Origin: Mesorhizobium carmichaelinearum
GTDB lineage: Bacteria > Pseudomonadota > Alphaproteobacteria > Rhizobiales > Rhizobiaceae
Assembly (NCBI RefSeq): GCF_900199455.1
Contig: NZ_FZQR01000005.1
Coordinates: 248,001-312,000, forward strand
Reading direction: 5' to 3'
Length of the DNA stretch: 64,000 nucleotides
Shown: piece after piece, positions 40,271 to 47,032 of the stretch
Position numbering within the stretch: position 1 is the stretch's first letter
Layout of the letters: each line of letters opens with the position of its first letter
Notes under the pieces: model-generated
Database searches by the model: none
Seen by the model: the letters and a program-made list of their open reading frames with translations, nothing else
What the model was told of the DNA's origin: nothing
Position numbers and translations under genes: made by a program

Positions 40271-40744
40271 TCAATACCGGGGCCTTTTATCGGACACGAC
40301 GACCAATCTCCCTCCAACATTCTGGCACCGTTTGCAGACGAGCTTCGACACCAGCCGCCTTTCGGTGTTGAAATCATAGTGGGTGCCGTAGGTCTCGATC
40401 AGGTCATCGAGATCCAGCGAACGCAGATGACCGCAGCGTGGATTGCCGCAATACGCGCTGAGGCCCATGCCTTGTTGGCGAAGTTCGCCAAGGTTCTTCG
40501 GCCCCGCAATCGGCAGAACAATACCCGCCGGCTCCGCCGGATGTGCGACCGCCACCAGGACAGGCTTACGAATCTCCGTCCGGTCAATGTTGCCGATCGC
40601 GTGGACTGCCTTGTCTTCTGCGACCCCTATGAGGGAGTCGATCTCTTCCATGGCGTCGATATGCCCACGGACATACAAGGCCCGTCGCAGCACGTGCAAC
40701 GCATCTCTCGTTTCGCAAAGTGTCGTGCGCAGGGTGAGGGGCAT
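40271..40744 (-). CDS. Family 1 domain fused to a zinc-ribbon-like domain
   Basis: 157 residues. The first ~55 (TTLCETRDALHVLRRALYVR, GHIDAMEEIDSLIGVAEDKA) belong to island family 1. After a linker, the C-terminal ~65 residues hold CGNPRCGHLRSLDLDDLIET and LVCKRCQNVGGRLVVVSDKR, two cysteine pairs that probably bind zinc. The fusion suggests family 1 acts together with a nucleic-acid- or protein-binding partner. It starts 6 nt after the DUF982-like gene, so the two share one mRNA. Confidence 0.75.
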   Translation of the reverse strand: MPLTLRTTLCETRDALHVLRRALYVRGHIDAMEEIDSLIGVAEDKAVHAIGNIDRTEIRKPVLVAVAHPAEPAGIVLPIAGPKNLGELRQQGMGLSAYCGNPRCGHLRSLDLDDLIETYGTHYDFNTERRLVSKLVCKRCQNVGGRLVVVSDKRPRY

Positions 40745-40750
40745 TCGCGT

Positions 40751-40927
40751 TCACTCCTTCATGTAGCTGTCGGGAGCGGCAAGTGCCGCCAGAAACATGG
40801 GGCCATCGGATGGCCAGCCGTCTGCCAAGGCGTCGGCCATTTGAGGAAGTGTACAAAGCACCGAAATGGTGCCGTCACTTCGCTCGATCGGAATTCCGGA
40901 AAACATGTTTGGCCGGTTGACGGTCAC
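40751..40927 (-). CDS. Very small DUF982-like protein
   Basis: 58 residues from a GTG at 40925-40927: TVNRPNMFSGIPIERSDGTI, SVLCTLPQMADALADGWPSD then GPMFLAALAAPDSYMKE. The strand-then-helix layout with GWPxxxGPxFxxA resembles the first two thirds of DUF982. The start is supported by GCGGGAG seven bases upstream, which forms the right arm of a perfect hairpin (40935-40952). Followed by the family 1/zinc-ribbon gene. Confidence 0.7.
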   Translation of the reverse strand: MTVNRPNMFSGIPIERSDGTISVLCTLPQMADALADGWPSDGPMFLAALAAPDSYMKE

Positions 40928-40934
40928 TGCATAG

Positions 40935-40952
40935 CTCCCGCTTGGGCGGGAG
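40935..40952 (-). promoter_or_regulatory. SD-pairing hairpin before the 40927 gene
   Basis: CTCCCGC (40935-40941) and GCGGGAG (40946-40952) form a perfect seven-bp stem with a four-base loop. In the minus-strand RNA the right arm GCGGGAG is the ribosome site. A GCTCTCAAGCACCAGCGCCC segment upstream matches the cassette leaders, but the GTACG motif at the expected distance is decayed. Confidence 0.7.
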
Positions 40953-41101
40953 AATGTTAAGCGCTCTCAAGCACCAGCGCCCGTGCAAAAGCTGATGACA
41001 TTTTGATTAAGCACTTAAAAAAGGCGCCGTCTATTAACTATGGCGCATCGGTCGAATAATATTAAATTTTTATAGACTTCGAGGTTTACTTGGTGAAAAC
41101 C

Positions 41102-41147
41102 GTACGGTTCCGACATTTCTTTGGTTAGTATTGGTACCAAACCGACA
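41102..41147. promoter_or_regulatory. Two GTACG motif copies between the 40927 and 41172 genes
   Basis: GTACGGTTCCGACA (41102-41115) and GTACCAAACCGACA (41134-41147), same orientation, 32 bp apart, as at 40048/40080. They lie in the 244-bp gap upstream of the DUF982-like gene. Confidence 0.65.
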
Positions 41148-41171
41148 ATCTGGGGGCGCGGGCAATTCGCA

Positions 41172-41381
41172 CTAAAGGCGTGAAGCGAGCCGGGTCAGCC
41201 CTACGCGCATGCGCTGGCTATCGGCAAAGGACCGGGCGTAGGATTCCACATCGAACGTGCTCAAGTGCGCTTTGCCGTTGATAACGACCCGAACACGCCA
41301 TTCGCCCATGGTCTCGGTGACTTCGACGCCATCTGGAATAAGATTGGGCGGCATAATGTTTGGTTGTTCTGCTTCAGTCAT
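41172..41381 (-). CDS. Small hypothetical protein of the island
   Basis: 69 residues: MTEAEQPNIMPPNLIPDGVE, VTETMGEWRVRVVINGKAHL then STFDVESYARSFADSQRMRV. It appears to be a small beta protein with a C-terminal helix. GGAGG lies six bases before the ATG and is within a hairpin. The GTACG motif at 41464 is 83 nt away. Unknown function. Confidence 0.7.
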   Translation of the reverse strand: MTEAEQPNIMPPNLIPDGVEVTETMGEWRVRVVINGKAHLSTFDVESYARSFADSQRMRVGLTRLASRL

Positions 41382-41477
41382 GACTTTCCTCCCGAAAGGG
41401 CGAAAGCACCTGATTTGGCTCCCAAGCGTCCGTGTGCCGTAGACGGCGGACGACTTGAGAATTGTACGCTTCCGACA
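41382..41477 (-). promoter_or_regulatory. Promoter/leader cassette of the 41381 gene
   Basis: Minus strand: motif TGTCGGAAGCGTAC (41464-41477), then a leader with GTCGTCCGCC, TACGGCACACGGACGCTTGG and TCAGGTGCT as before the 37142 gene. Finally CTTTC and GAAAG enclose CCC and GGG, a stem that holds the GGAGG ribosome site. Confidence 0.7.
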
Positions 41478-41482
41478 ATCCG

Positions 41483-42268
41483 TTAGCCAGTCAATTCAGA
41501 CTCCGAACCGACCTCTCCCAAAAGCCTGGCATATTCAGCTTCCGGTACCCCATATCCGCCGCGCGCCAGCGCAATCAGCCCAGGCCGGTCCAGGATGACA
41601 ACCTCACCCCGGCGCGATCGGATCAGAGCGAGACCTTCCAATTCTTGCAAGGCGATGGTGACGCCTGGCCGTCTTACGCCAAGCATCGTGGCGAGGAATT
41701 CATGGGTAATGGAAAACCGCACGCCCACCACGCGGTCGTCGCACATCAGCAACCACCGAGCCAGGCGACCTGCCAACTTCAGCCGCGCGTTGACAAGTGC
41801 GGTATACCCGGTCTGGATCTGCAGAGAATTGACGAAGCGCAACAGGAACAATCGCAATGTAGGGCTGGTCGTCAGAGCCGCGTCAAAGCTGCTTGCGTCG
41901 ATGCGCATCGCCTCGCCTTCGAGTTGCACGAAGCAGGCTTGCGGCGAGCGGTTGTCGGCCATCACCAGCGAATATCCAGCCATTCCCTCAAAGCCGATGA
42001 ACCCGATCTCCGCCTCGTGGCCGCCGGACGTGCGCGCGACCACCGACGCAATGCCGTGCTCGATGAAGTAGACGGCTGCAATAGGCACGCCGGGCGTCAC
42101 AAGCGGCATTCTCAGCGGCAAAGCTATCCGGTGCAGATCGGGCTCAAGCAGCGCAAGGTCCGGCTCGCTCATCTTGCGCAACAGTTCATTTCGGAATCTT
42201 GGCTGAGCGGAGGTTTCGTCAGCCAGTGCTTGGCCGGTGACAGTCGATTTTGGAGTTTCGTAATTCAT
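41483..42268 (-). CDS. Crp/Fnr-family regulator, island copy 2
   Basis: 261 residues. Like copy 1 it has the beta-roll (LRMPLVTPGVPIAAVYFIEH, IGFIGFEGMAGYSLVMADNR, ACFVQLEGEAMRIDASSF) and an identical-looking recognition region (FSITHEFLATMLGVRRPGVT then IALQELEGLALIRSRRGEVV). No Fe-S cysteine pattern. Unlike copy 1 it carries the full island cassette: the GTACG motif is 82 nt from the start, and a perfect hairpin covers the ribosome site. It is therefore probably part of the regulon, and might autoregulate. Confidence 0.88.
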   Translation of the reverse strand: MNYETPKSTVTGQALADETSAQPRFRNELLRKMSEPDLALLEPDLHRIALPLRMPLVTPGVPIAAVYFIEHGIASVVARTSGGHEAEIGFIGFEGMAGYSLVMADNRSPQACFVQLEGEAMRIDASSFDAALTTSPTLRLFLLRFVNSLQIQTGYTALVNARLKLAGRLARWLLMCDDRVVGVRFSITHEFLATMLGVRRPGVTIALQELEGLALIRSRRGEVVILDRPGLIALARGGYGVPEAEYARLLGEVGSESELTG

Positions 42269-42363
42269 CGCGTAGCTCCCGCAAGGGCGGGAGTACGATC
42301 GACACTCTCAAGCGCCAGCGCCCGTTCAGTGGCTAGCGACAGACGAACTGTACGCTTTCGACA
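42269..42363 (-). promoter_or_regulatory. Promoter/leader cassette of the Crp/Fnr copy 2 gene
   Basis: Minus strand: motif TGTCGAAAGCGTAC (42350-42363), the GGGCGCTGGCGCTTGAGAGT leader, then CTCCCGC (pairing with GCGGGAG, 42276-42293) as a perfect seven-bp hairpin with a four-base loop. GGGAG is the ribosome site, eight bases from the ATG. Confidence 0.75.
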
Positions 42364-42435
42364 TTCCGATAGCGAGTCATTCCGGGCATAGCCAAGGAAA
42401 ACACAAGCGGACCTGCAGCTGGAGGCGCTGCTTAC

Positions 42436-42828
42436 TTACAACTCTTCTGTGGAGGGGTGTGGCGACGAATTGGCGGAGTGCTCCACCGCATCAGCTTGAG
42501 GGAAGCGCAATGCTCCGCCGCCACCTAAATCAACAGTCTCGGCACAGGATGGTTCCGTGATTGCAGGGTCGATCGCCCACAAGACAGGCTGTTGCGAAGA
42601 TGAAGGCAGGCGATCGACCTCGCCGAGCCATTCGGCGTAGCTGGAGTTCATGGCGGCATGCAATTCCGCGGACTTGTCCATGCCGCCCTGAAACAGCTCC
42701 ATGACGCGGCGGCCAAGCCGCTCCCGCGCCGCGTGCCCGGCACCAATGCCGGCCTGGCGACAATACTCGTCGAGCACTTTGGCCAGGATCAAAAGCTGAT
42801 TTGAGTCCACCGAACCGTTTGGCATCAT
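42436..42828 (-). CDS. Hypothetical protein of the island
   Basis: 130 residues from ATG 42828 (or the adjacent ATG codons to 42816): NGSVDSNQLLILAKVLDEYC, ARERLGRRVMELFQGGMDKS then a less structured tail (LGEVDRLPSSSQQPVLWAID). It matches none of the small families but has the same cassette, with the motif 82 nt from the start. Unknown function. Confidence 0.65.
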   Translation of the reverse strand: MMPNGSVDSNQLLILAKVLDEYCRQAGIGAGHAARERLGRRVMELFQGGMDKSAELHAAMNSSYAEWLGEVDRLPSSSQQPVLWAIDPAITEPSCAETVDLGGGGALRFPQADAVEHSANSSPHPSTEEL

Positions 42829-42960
42829 CGCTTTTCCCATCAGTGGGGCGAAAGCGCGATCGGCTCTTTCAAGCGCCAGCGCCCATTCAACGGCCAGCGA
42901 CAGGCGACTGTACGCTTCCGACAATCGGTTAGCCAGTGCCGCGAATTGTCGGAAACGTAC
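42829..42960. promoter_or_regulatory. Divergent cassette with two inverted GTACG motifs
   Basis: GTACGCTTCCGACAAT (42910-42925) and ATTGTCGGAAACGTAC (42945-42960) are inverted copies with one mismatch, 19 bp apart. The left copy belongs to the leftward gene at 42828, with the GCGCTGGCGCTTGAAAGAGC leader and a weak CCCA/TGGG stem. The right copy lies 113 nt before the rightward gene at 43073. Confidence 0.75.
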
Positions 42961-43029
42961 CAAGCGACCTCCTTCATTGTTCGGCCAACTCGCCAGCCCC
43001 GCGACGCGGCGGACCTTTGGGCGGAACCG

Positions 43030-43062
43030 CTCGCTTCCGTAAGGGTTTATTTGTGAAGCGAG
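43030..43062 (+). promoter_or_regulatory. SD-pairing hairpin before the 43073 gene
   Basis: CTCGCTTC (43030-43037) and GAAGCGAG (43055-43062) form a perfect eight-bp stem. The right arm overlaps the GAGGA ribosome site of the 43073 gene. Confidence 0.65.
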
Positions 43063-43072
43063 GAACCGCACC

Positions 43073-43252
43073 ATGGTGGTAAGCATCGAACAGGCGATGG
43101 CCGAAGCGATCCTGGCAATCCGGATGCTGCGGAAATCCATTGCCGACCATGGCCATTCCGAGGCGATGATCGACTTCGACAGGGTGATGGCCAATGCTGT
43201 CGAGGAGGCCGAGAAGCAACTGACGAGACTGCAGGCCTCCGGACCGTCCTGA
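43073..43252 (+). CDS. Small helical protein, island family 1
   Basis: 59 residues: MVVSIEQAMAEAILAIRMLR, KSIADHGHSEAMIDFDRVMA then NAVEEAEKQLTRLQASGPS. The GHSEAMIDFDRVM core corresponds to GHHDAMFEIDALV of the 39532 product. GAGGA lies eight bases upstream inside a hairpin. Last gene of the island before catalase. Confidence 0.72.
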   Translation: MVVSIEQAMAEAILAIRMLRKSIADHGHSEAMIDFDRVMANAVEEAEKQLTRLQASGPS

Positions 43253-43363
43253 ATTGCGCCGGCGAGGGCGTCTATCTCGCAGCGGGCTTCGCAATCGCTG
43301 GGGCTATGCGGCTGGATCTGACTGCGCCGGCAGTGCCGTGAGCGCAGCCAGATCCAGTCGAAG

Positions 43364-45472
43364 TCAGCCCAGCTTCACCTTCGGTTCGCGCGCCCAGAAG
43401 CGCAGCTCGCCGAGCCTGGTGACGAAGCTTGCAATATCTTTGGCGGATGCAAGCGCAATGACCGCCTCGTCCTCGGCAACGCCGGCCTTGTCCAGCAGCG
43501 GGGCCGCCGCCTCGACGAAGCCGATGAATTTGCAGTGCGCAAAGGCGTCGGCGACGAAGTCGCGGGCGGTGGATTCCTTCAGCAGGTCGGCCATTGCAGG
43601 CTTTGCCGGCAACAGAGCGACCGCGTCGTAAAGGACGGATGGCGCGCCTGCGATCATCTGCTGCGCGTCGATCCAGCTGCCGTCGCTGGCCTTGGCGCCG
43701 CCGACCTTCGGCGCGATGATCTCGAACTTGGCGCCGGCCTTGGTCAGCGCCTGCTTCAAGGCGTTGAGCAGAGCGGCGTCGGTGCCGTCGGTCACCAGGA
43801 TGCCAAGCTTGCGGCCCTCGAAGCGGCCGGGGCCGTTCTTGAGGATGCTGAGCGCGTCCGATGCGGGAAGGTCCCGACGCGTCGGCACCGCCGCATCGGC
43901 AGGCTTCGGCATTGCCTTCAAGCCGAGCGCATCCGCCACCTTGCGTGCCAACGCATCATCGATGTTGAGAAGATGGGAAACGATGCGCTCGCGAATAACA
44001 GGCGTCTGCACCTTGCTCAGCTCAAAGGTCAGCGCGGCGGCGATGTGGCCTTGCTCCACGGGAGCCTGGCTGATGTAGAACTGGCGCGCCTGGCTGTAGT
44101 GATCGGCAAAGGTTTCCGACCGCAGCCGCGCCTTCGGTCCGGCTTCGACTTCAGCAAAGGAGCGGAATCCCTTGGCGGGCTGCTCACGCGGGCCTTCATC
44201 CCATGAATTGGGCTGGTAGTTGGCGCGGCCGACCGGGTTGCGCATCGCCATGTGCCCATCCTGCTGGAAGTTGTGGAAGGGGCATTTCGGCGCGTTGATC
44301 GGGAGGTGGGTGAAATTGGTGCTGCCCAGCCGTTTGATCTGCGTGTCGAGGTAGGAAAAGTTGCGGCCCTGCAGCAGCGGGTCGTTGGAGAAGTCGACGC
44401 CGGGCGGCACGTTCTGCGTCATGAACGCGACCTGCTCGGTCTCGGCGAAGAAATTGTCGGGCATGCGATCGAGCACCAGGCGGCCGACCGGGATCGGCGG
44501 CAGCACCTCTTCGGGAATGAGCTTGGTGGGATCGAGGATGTCGAAGTCGAAACTGTCGGCGAAAGCCTGGTCGAACAGCTGCAGTTGCAGCTCCCATTCC
44601 GGAAAATTGCCGGCATGGATCGCGTCCCAGAGGTCGCGGCGATGGAAGTCGGGATCGGCGCCGTTGATCTTGACTGCCTCGTTCCAGGCGACGGATTGCA
44701 TGCCGAGCTTCGGCTTCCAGAGGAATTTGACGAAGGTCGACTCGTCCTTGGCGTTGAGCAGCCGGAAGGTATGGACGCCGAACCCTTCCATGAAGCGCAG
44801 CGAGCGCGGGATGGCGCGGTCCGACATCGCCCACATGATCATGTGCATGCTTTCAGGCGTGAGCGAGATGAAATCCCAGAAATTGTCATGCGCGGTCTGC
44901 GCCTGCGGGAAGTCGCTGTTGGGCTCGGCCTTCGCGGCGTGGATCAAGTCGGGGAACTTGATCGCATCCTGGATGAAGAACACCGGCATGTTGTTGCCAA
45001 CAATGTCCCAGTTGCCTTCCTGCGTGTAGAGTTTGACGGCGAAGCCGCGCACGTCGCGGGCAAGGTCGGCGGAACCCTTGTTGCCGGCGACGGTGGAGAA
45101 GCGCACGAAAGCCGGCGTCTTTTCGCCGGCGCGCTGGAAGATGTCGGCGCGGGTGTATTTGGCCAGCGATTCATAGGTTTCGAAATAGCCGTGCGCGCCG
45201 TAGCCGCGGGCATGGACGACGCGCTCGGGAATGCGCTCATGGTCGAAATGAAAGATCTTTTCGCGGAAGTGGAAGTCTTCGAGCACCGTCGGGCCACGGG
45301 CACCAATCTTCAGCGAGTTCTGGTCGTCGGCGACAGGGCCGCCCTGCGCGGTGGTCAGCACCGGCGTCGGACCGATTGCTGTCTGGTGCAGTTCGCCACC
45401 TTCGCCGCGCTGCAGTTTCTGATCGTGAATGGTCGCGGCCGTCGCGGCCAATTTGGATGCTTGCTTCGCCAT
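43364..45472 (-). CDS. katE: Large-subunit catalase HPII
   Basis: 702 residues, the length of clade II catalases. Catalytic His is in [16 protein letters not shown] (about 85-100), Asn in [20 protein letters not shown], the heme tyrosine motif is [15 protein letters not shown] (near 375), and the C-terminal ~150 residues form the flavodoxin/DJ-1-like domain ([20 protein letters not shown]). It removes hydrogen peroxide, typically in stationary phase or stress. Its position between the small-gene island and csbD fits a stress region, but no EcfG-type promoter is clear upstream. Confidence 0.96.
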   Translation of the reverse strand: MAKQASKLAATAATIHDQKLQRGEGGELHQTAIGPTPVLTTAQGGPVADDQNSLKIGARGPTVLEDFHFREKIFHFDHERIPERVVHARGYGAHGYFETYESLAKYTRADIFQRAGEKTPAFVRFSTVAGNKGSADLARDVRGFAVKLYTQEGNWDIVGNNMPVFFIQDAIKFPDLIHAAKAEPNSDFPQAQTAHDNFWDFISLTPESMHMIMWAMSDRAIPRSLRFMEGFGVHTFRLLNAKDESTFVKFLWKPKLGMQSVAWNEAVKINGADPDFHRRDLWDAIHAGNFPEWELQLQLFDQAFADSFDFDILDPTKLIPEEVLPPIPVGRLVLDRMPDNFFAETEQVAFMTQNVPPGVDFSNDPLLQGRNFSYLDTQIKRLGSTNFTHLPINAPKCPFHNFQQDGHMAMRNPVGRANYQPNSWDEGPREQPAKGFRSFAEVEAGPKARLRSETFADHYSQARQFYISQAPVEQGHIAAALTFELSKVQTPVIRERIVSHLLNIDDALARKVADALGLKAMPKPADAAVPTRRDLPASDALSILKNGPGRFEGRKLGILVTDGTDAALLNALKQALTKAGAKFEIIAPKVGGAKASDGSWIDAQQMIAGAPSVLYDAVALLPAKPAMADLLKESTARDFVADAFAHCKFIGFVEAAAPLLDKAGVAEDEAVIALASAKDIASFVTRLGELRFWAREPKVKLG

Positions 45473-45624
45473 GACTGAGGATCCCTGGGGTCAATGCGCG
45501 GGCTGCGCTGGTTCCTCAATCTCCGGGATGGCAATGCGTTCCCCGCCGATTTCAAATCCGGACATGCAGAAGGCCGCCGGTTTGCACGGCGGCCTTCACG
45601 CGTGTTTTCAGGAGCGAAGAACCC

Positions 45625-45840
45625 TCAGAGGTTCTTGTTGATGGCGGCGGCGGTCTTGTTGGTCGCGTCCTTGACGGCCGACTTCGCGTCGCCGACAGCC
45701 TTCTGGACCTTGCCCTTGGCTTCCTGTGCGGCGCCTTCGGCGCGCAGGCGGTCATTGCCGACGGCCTTGCCGACGCCTTCCTTGGCCTTGCCGACGGCCT
45801 GATTGGCGAGACCCGAGGCCTTGTCGCTGGTGCTTCCCAT
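45625..45840 (-). CDS. CsbD-family stress protein
   Basis: 71 residues: [40 protein letters not shown] then [20 protein letters not shown]. The repeated GKxKExxGK pattern is typical of CsbD, a small disordered or helical protein made in the general stress response. AAGGAAA precedes the ATG. An EcfG-type promoter lies 34 nt upstream. Confidence 0.92.
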   Translation of the reverse strand: MGSTSDKASGLANQAVGKAKEGVGKAVGNDRLRAEGAAQEAKGKVQKAVGDAKSAVKDATNKTAAAINKNL

Positions 45841-45873
45841 GGGATTTCCTTTCGCGGATTGTTTGCTGGGACC

Positions 45874-45898
45874 AACGTCGCTTTGTTTGGAAAGTTCC
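45874..45898 (-). promoter_or_regulatory. EcfG (general stress sigma)-type promoter of the csbD gene
   Basis: On the minus strand GGAAC (45894-45898), 17 bases, then GTT preceded by C, an exact match to the GGAAC-N16..18-CGTT consensus of alphaproteobacterial EcfG sigma factors. The spacing to the ATG (34 nt) is normal. Confidence 0.75.
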
Positions 45899-45926
45899 GC
45901 TCCTCGAAGGGAGGACGCCAAACGAA

Positions 45927-45961
45927 AAGGCCCGCCACCGACGCGAATCGTGACGGGCCTT
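45927..45961. terminator. Hairpin upstream of csbD
   Basis: AAGGCCCG and CGGGCCTT are exact inverted repeats around a 19-base loop, followed by TCTGG on the plus strand. It could end the leftward transcript coming from the ExoX-like gene. Confidence 0.5.
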
Positions 45962-46372
45962 CTGGAGTAGGCCGGGCGTCCCACCGCCCGGCCGTTTGCA
46001 CAACCTGTCAGCGGGACGATCGTTCCATCACAACAGGACGCCATCTCGGGGCGAGAGCTTTGGGGCCTTGCGGATTGTCCAGCTCTCCCCCGTGCGAGGT
46101 CACAAGACCTCGTATATGTCTCAAGCCTCAGATCTTCGATGCCTGCCGGCAGGTCTTCAATCACTCGAAATCGAGAAACTAACCGGCCGGGCCGATTGGG
46201 CCGCCCGAGACCGCTTCCTGCGCTGTCACCGCCGACAGCTTCTGCCGTTTGACGAGTGTCGGCTTATCATAGGGCTTTCGCATTCGAGTCCTCCGCCCGT
46301 TCGAATGGCTGAGGGTCTTGCTTGCCGGCTCATTGTCAAGCGAGCGGGCAGGGCGGCGGAAATCCGGGTGCG
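45962..46372. other. Gene-free stretch
   Basis: About 410 bp. Short frames exist on both strands, but none has a ribosome site, codon bias or family character. No repeat or clear operator seen. Confidence 0.4.
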
Positions 46373-46380
46373 CCTTTCTG

Positions 46381-46504
46381 TCAGTTCTTGTCCATCGGCT
46401 TGGAGCGCATGCGCGAGACCGTCTTGCGCTCGGCGCGCTTGGAGCGCAGCGGTTGCATGCCGCGGTCGATCAGGTTCATGTCTTCCAGCACCATGTCGAC
46501 CATG
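46381..46504. repeat. Duplicated 124-bp segment, copy 1
   Basis: Matches 46909-47032 without gaps, 13 differences counted by eye. Both copies start at the stop codon of their gene and keep the same frame. Confidence 0.9.
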
Positions 46505-46719
46505 CTTGTCGAATCTGTCGGTGAGCGTGCGTCCGATGGTTCCGATGGTCGCCTGAACAGCAGGCGAATGACCAGGCCGAAGTAACCGGCCTGCAGGACG
46601 ACCAGCGTCAGCGCCGACCAGCCAAGGGTCGCCCAGATCGACCCGGTAGCCAAATAGGCCCAGATCGCAACGCCGATTGTCGTTGCAGACATCCCGACCA
46701 GAAATTGCGGAAAGTACAT
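46381..46719 (-). CDS. ExoX-like EPS production repressor with a duplicated dehydrogenase tail
   Basis: 112 residues from ATG 46719. The N-terminal ~65 residues (MYFPQFLVGMSATTIGVAIW, AYLATGSIWATLGWSALTLV, VLQAGYFGLVIRLLF) are two membrane helices of the ExoX/PsiA-type exopolysaccharide repressor family. The last ~41 (VDMVLEDMNLIDRGMQPLRS, then KRAERKTVSRMRSKPMDKN) copy the C-terminus of the next gene's product. The corresponding DNA (46381-46504) is about 90% identical to 46909-47032. The native C-terminus has thus been replaced or extended by a partial gene duplication. Confidence 0.8.
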   Translation of the reverse strand: MYFPQFLVGMSATTIGVAIWAYLATGSIWATLGWSALTLVVLQAGYFGLVIRLLFRRPSEPSDARSPTDSTSMVDMVLEDMNLIDRGMQPLRSKRAERKTVSRMRSKPMDKN

Positions 46720-46908
46720 GTCGCTTTCCACCCCCATTTCCAACCCGTGGGTTGGAATCTGTCCACTGCCAGCATCCTTTAATTAAGTTGTCACTAAATT
46801 AGTGATAGTGCAATCGCCTGCCGAGAGCACGGTCATTGGGGTTTGAGCCTGTGTATGGCGTGCGTGTTTCTCAAGCCACGGACAAATCAGCGAAACAGCT
46901 GCCTTCTA

Positions 46909-47032
46909 TCAGTTCCGATCCACCGGCTTCGACCGCATCCGCGAGACCGTCTCGCGCTCGGCGCGCTTGGAGCGCAGCGGCGGCAGGCCGCGGTCGATCA
47001 GGTCCATGTCTTCCAGCACCATGTCGCCCATG
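46909..47032. repeat. Duplicated 124-bp segment, copy 2 (probable source)
   Basis: 3' end of the dehydrogenase gene, matching 46381-46504. Likely the original, because the tail continues the dehydrogenase fold without a break. Confidence 0.85.

Noticed and set aside
35049..42960. GTACG motifs as EcfG promoters or FNR boxes
   Set aside because: They lack GGAAC-N16..18-GTT and the TTGAT-N4-ATCAA pattern. Identity of the binding factor is left open.
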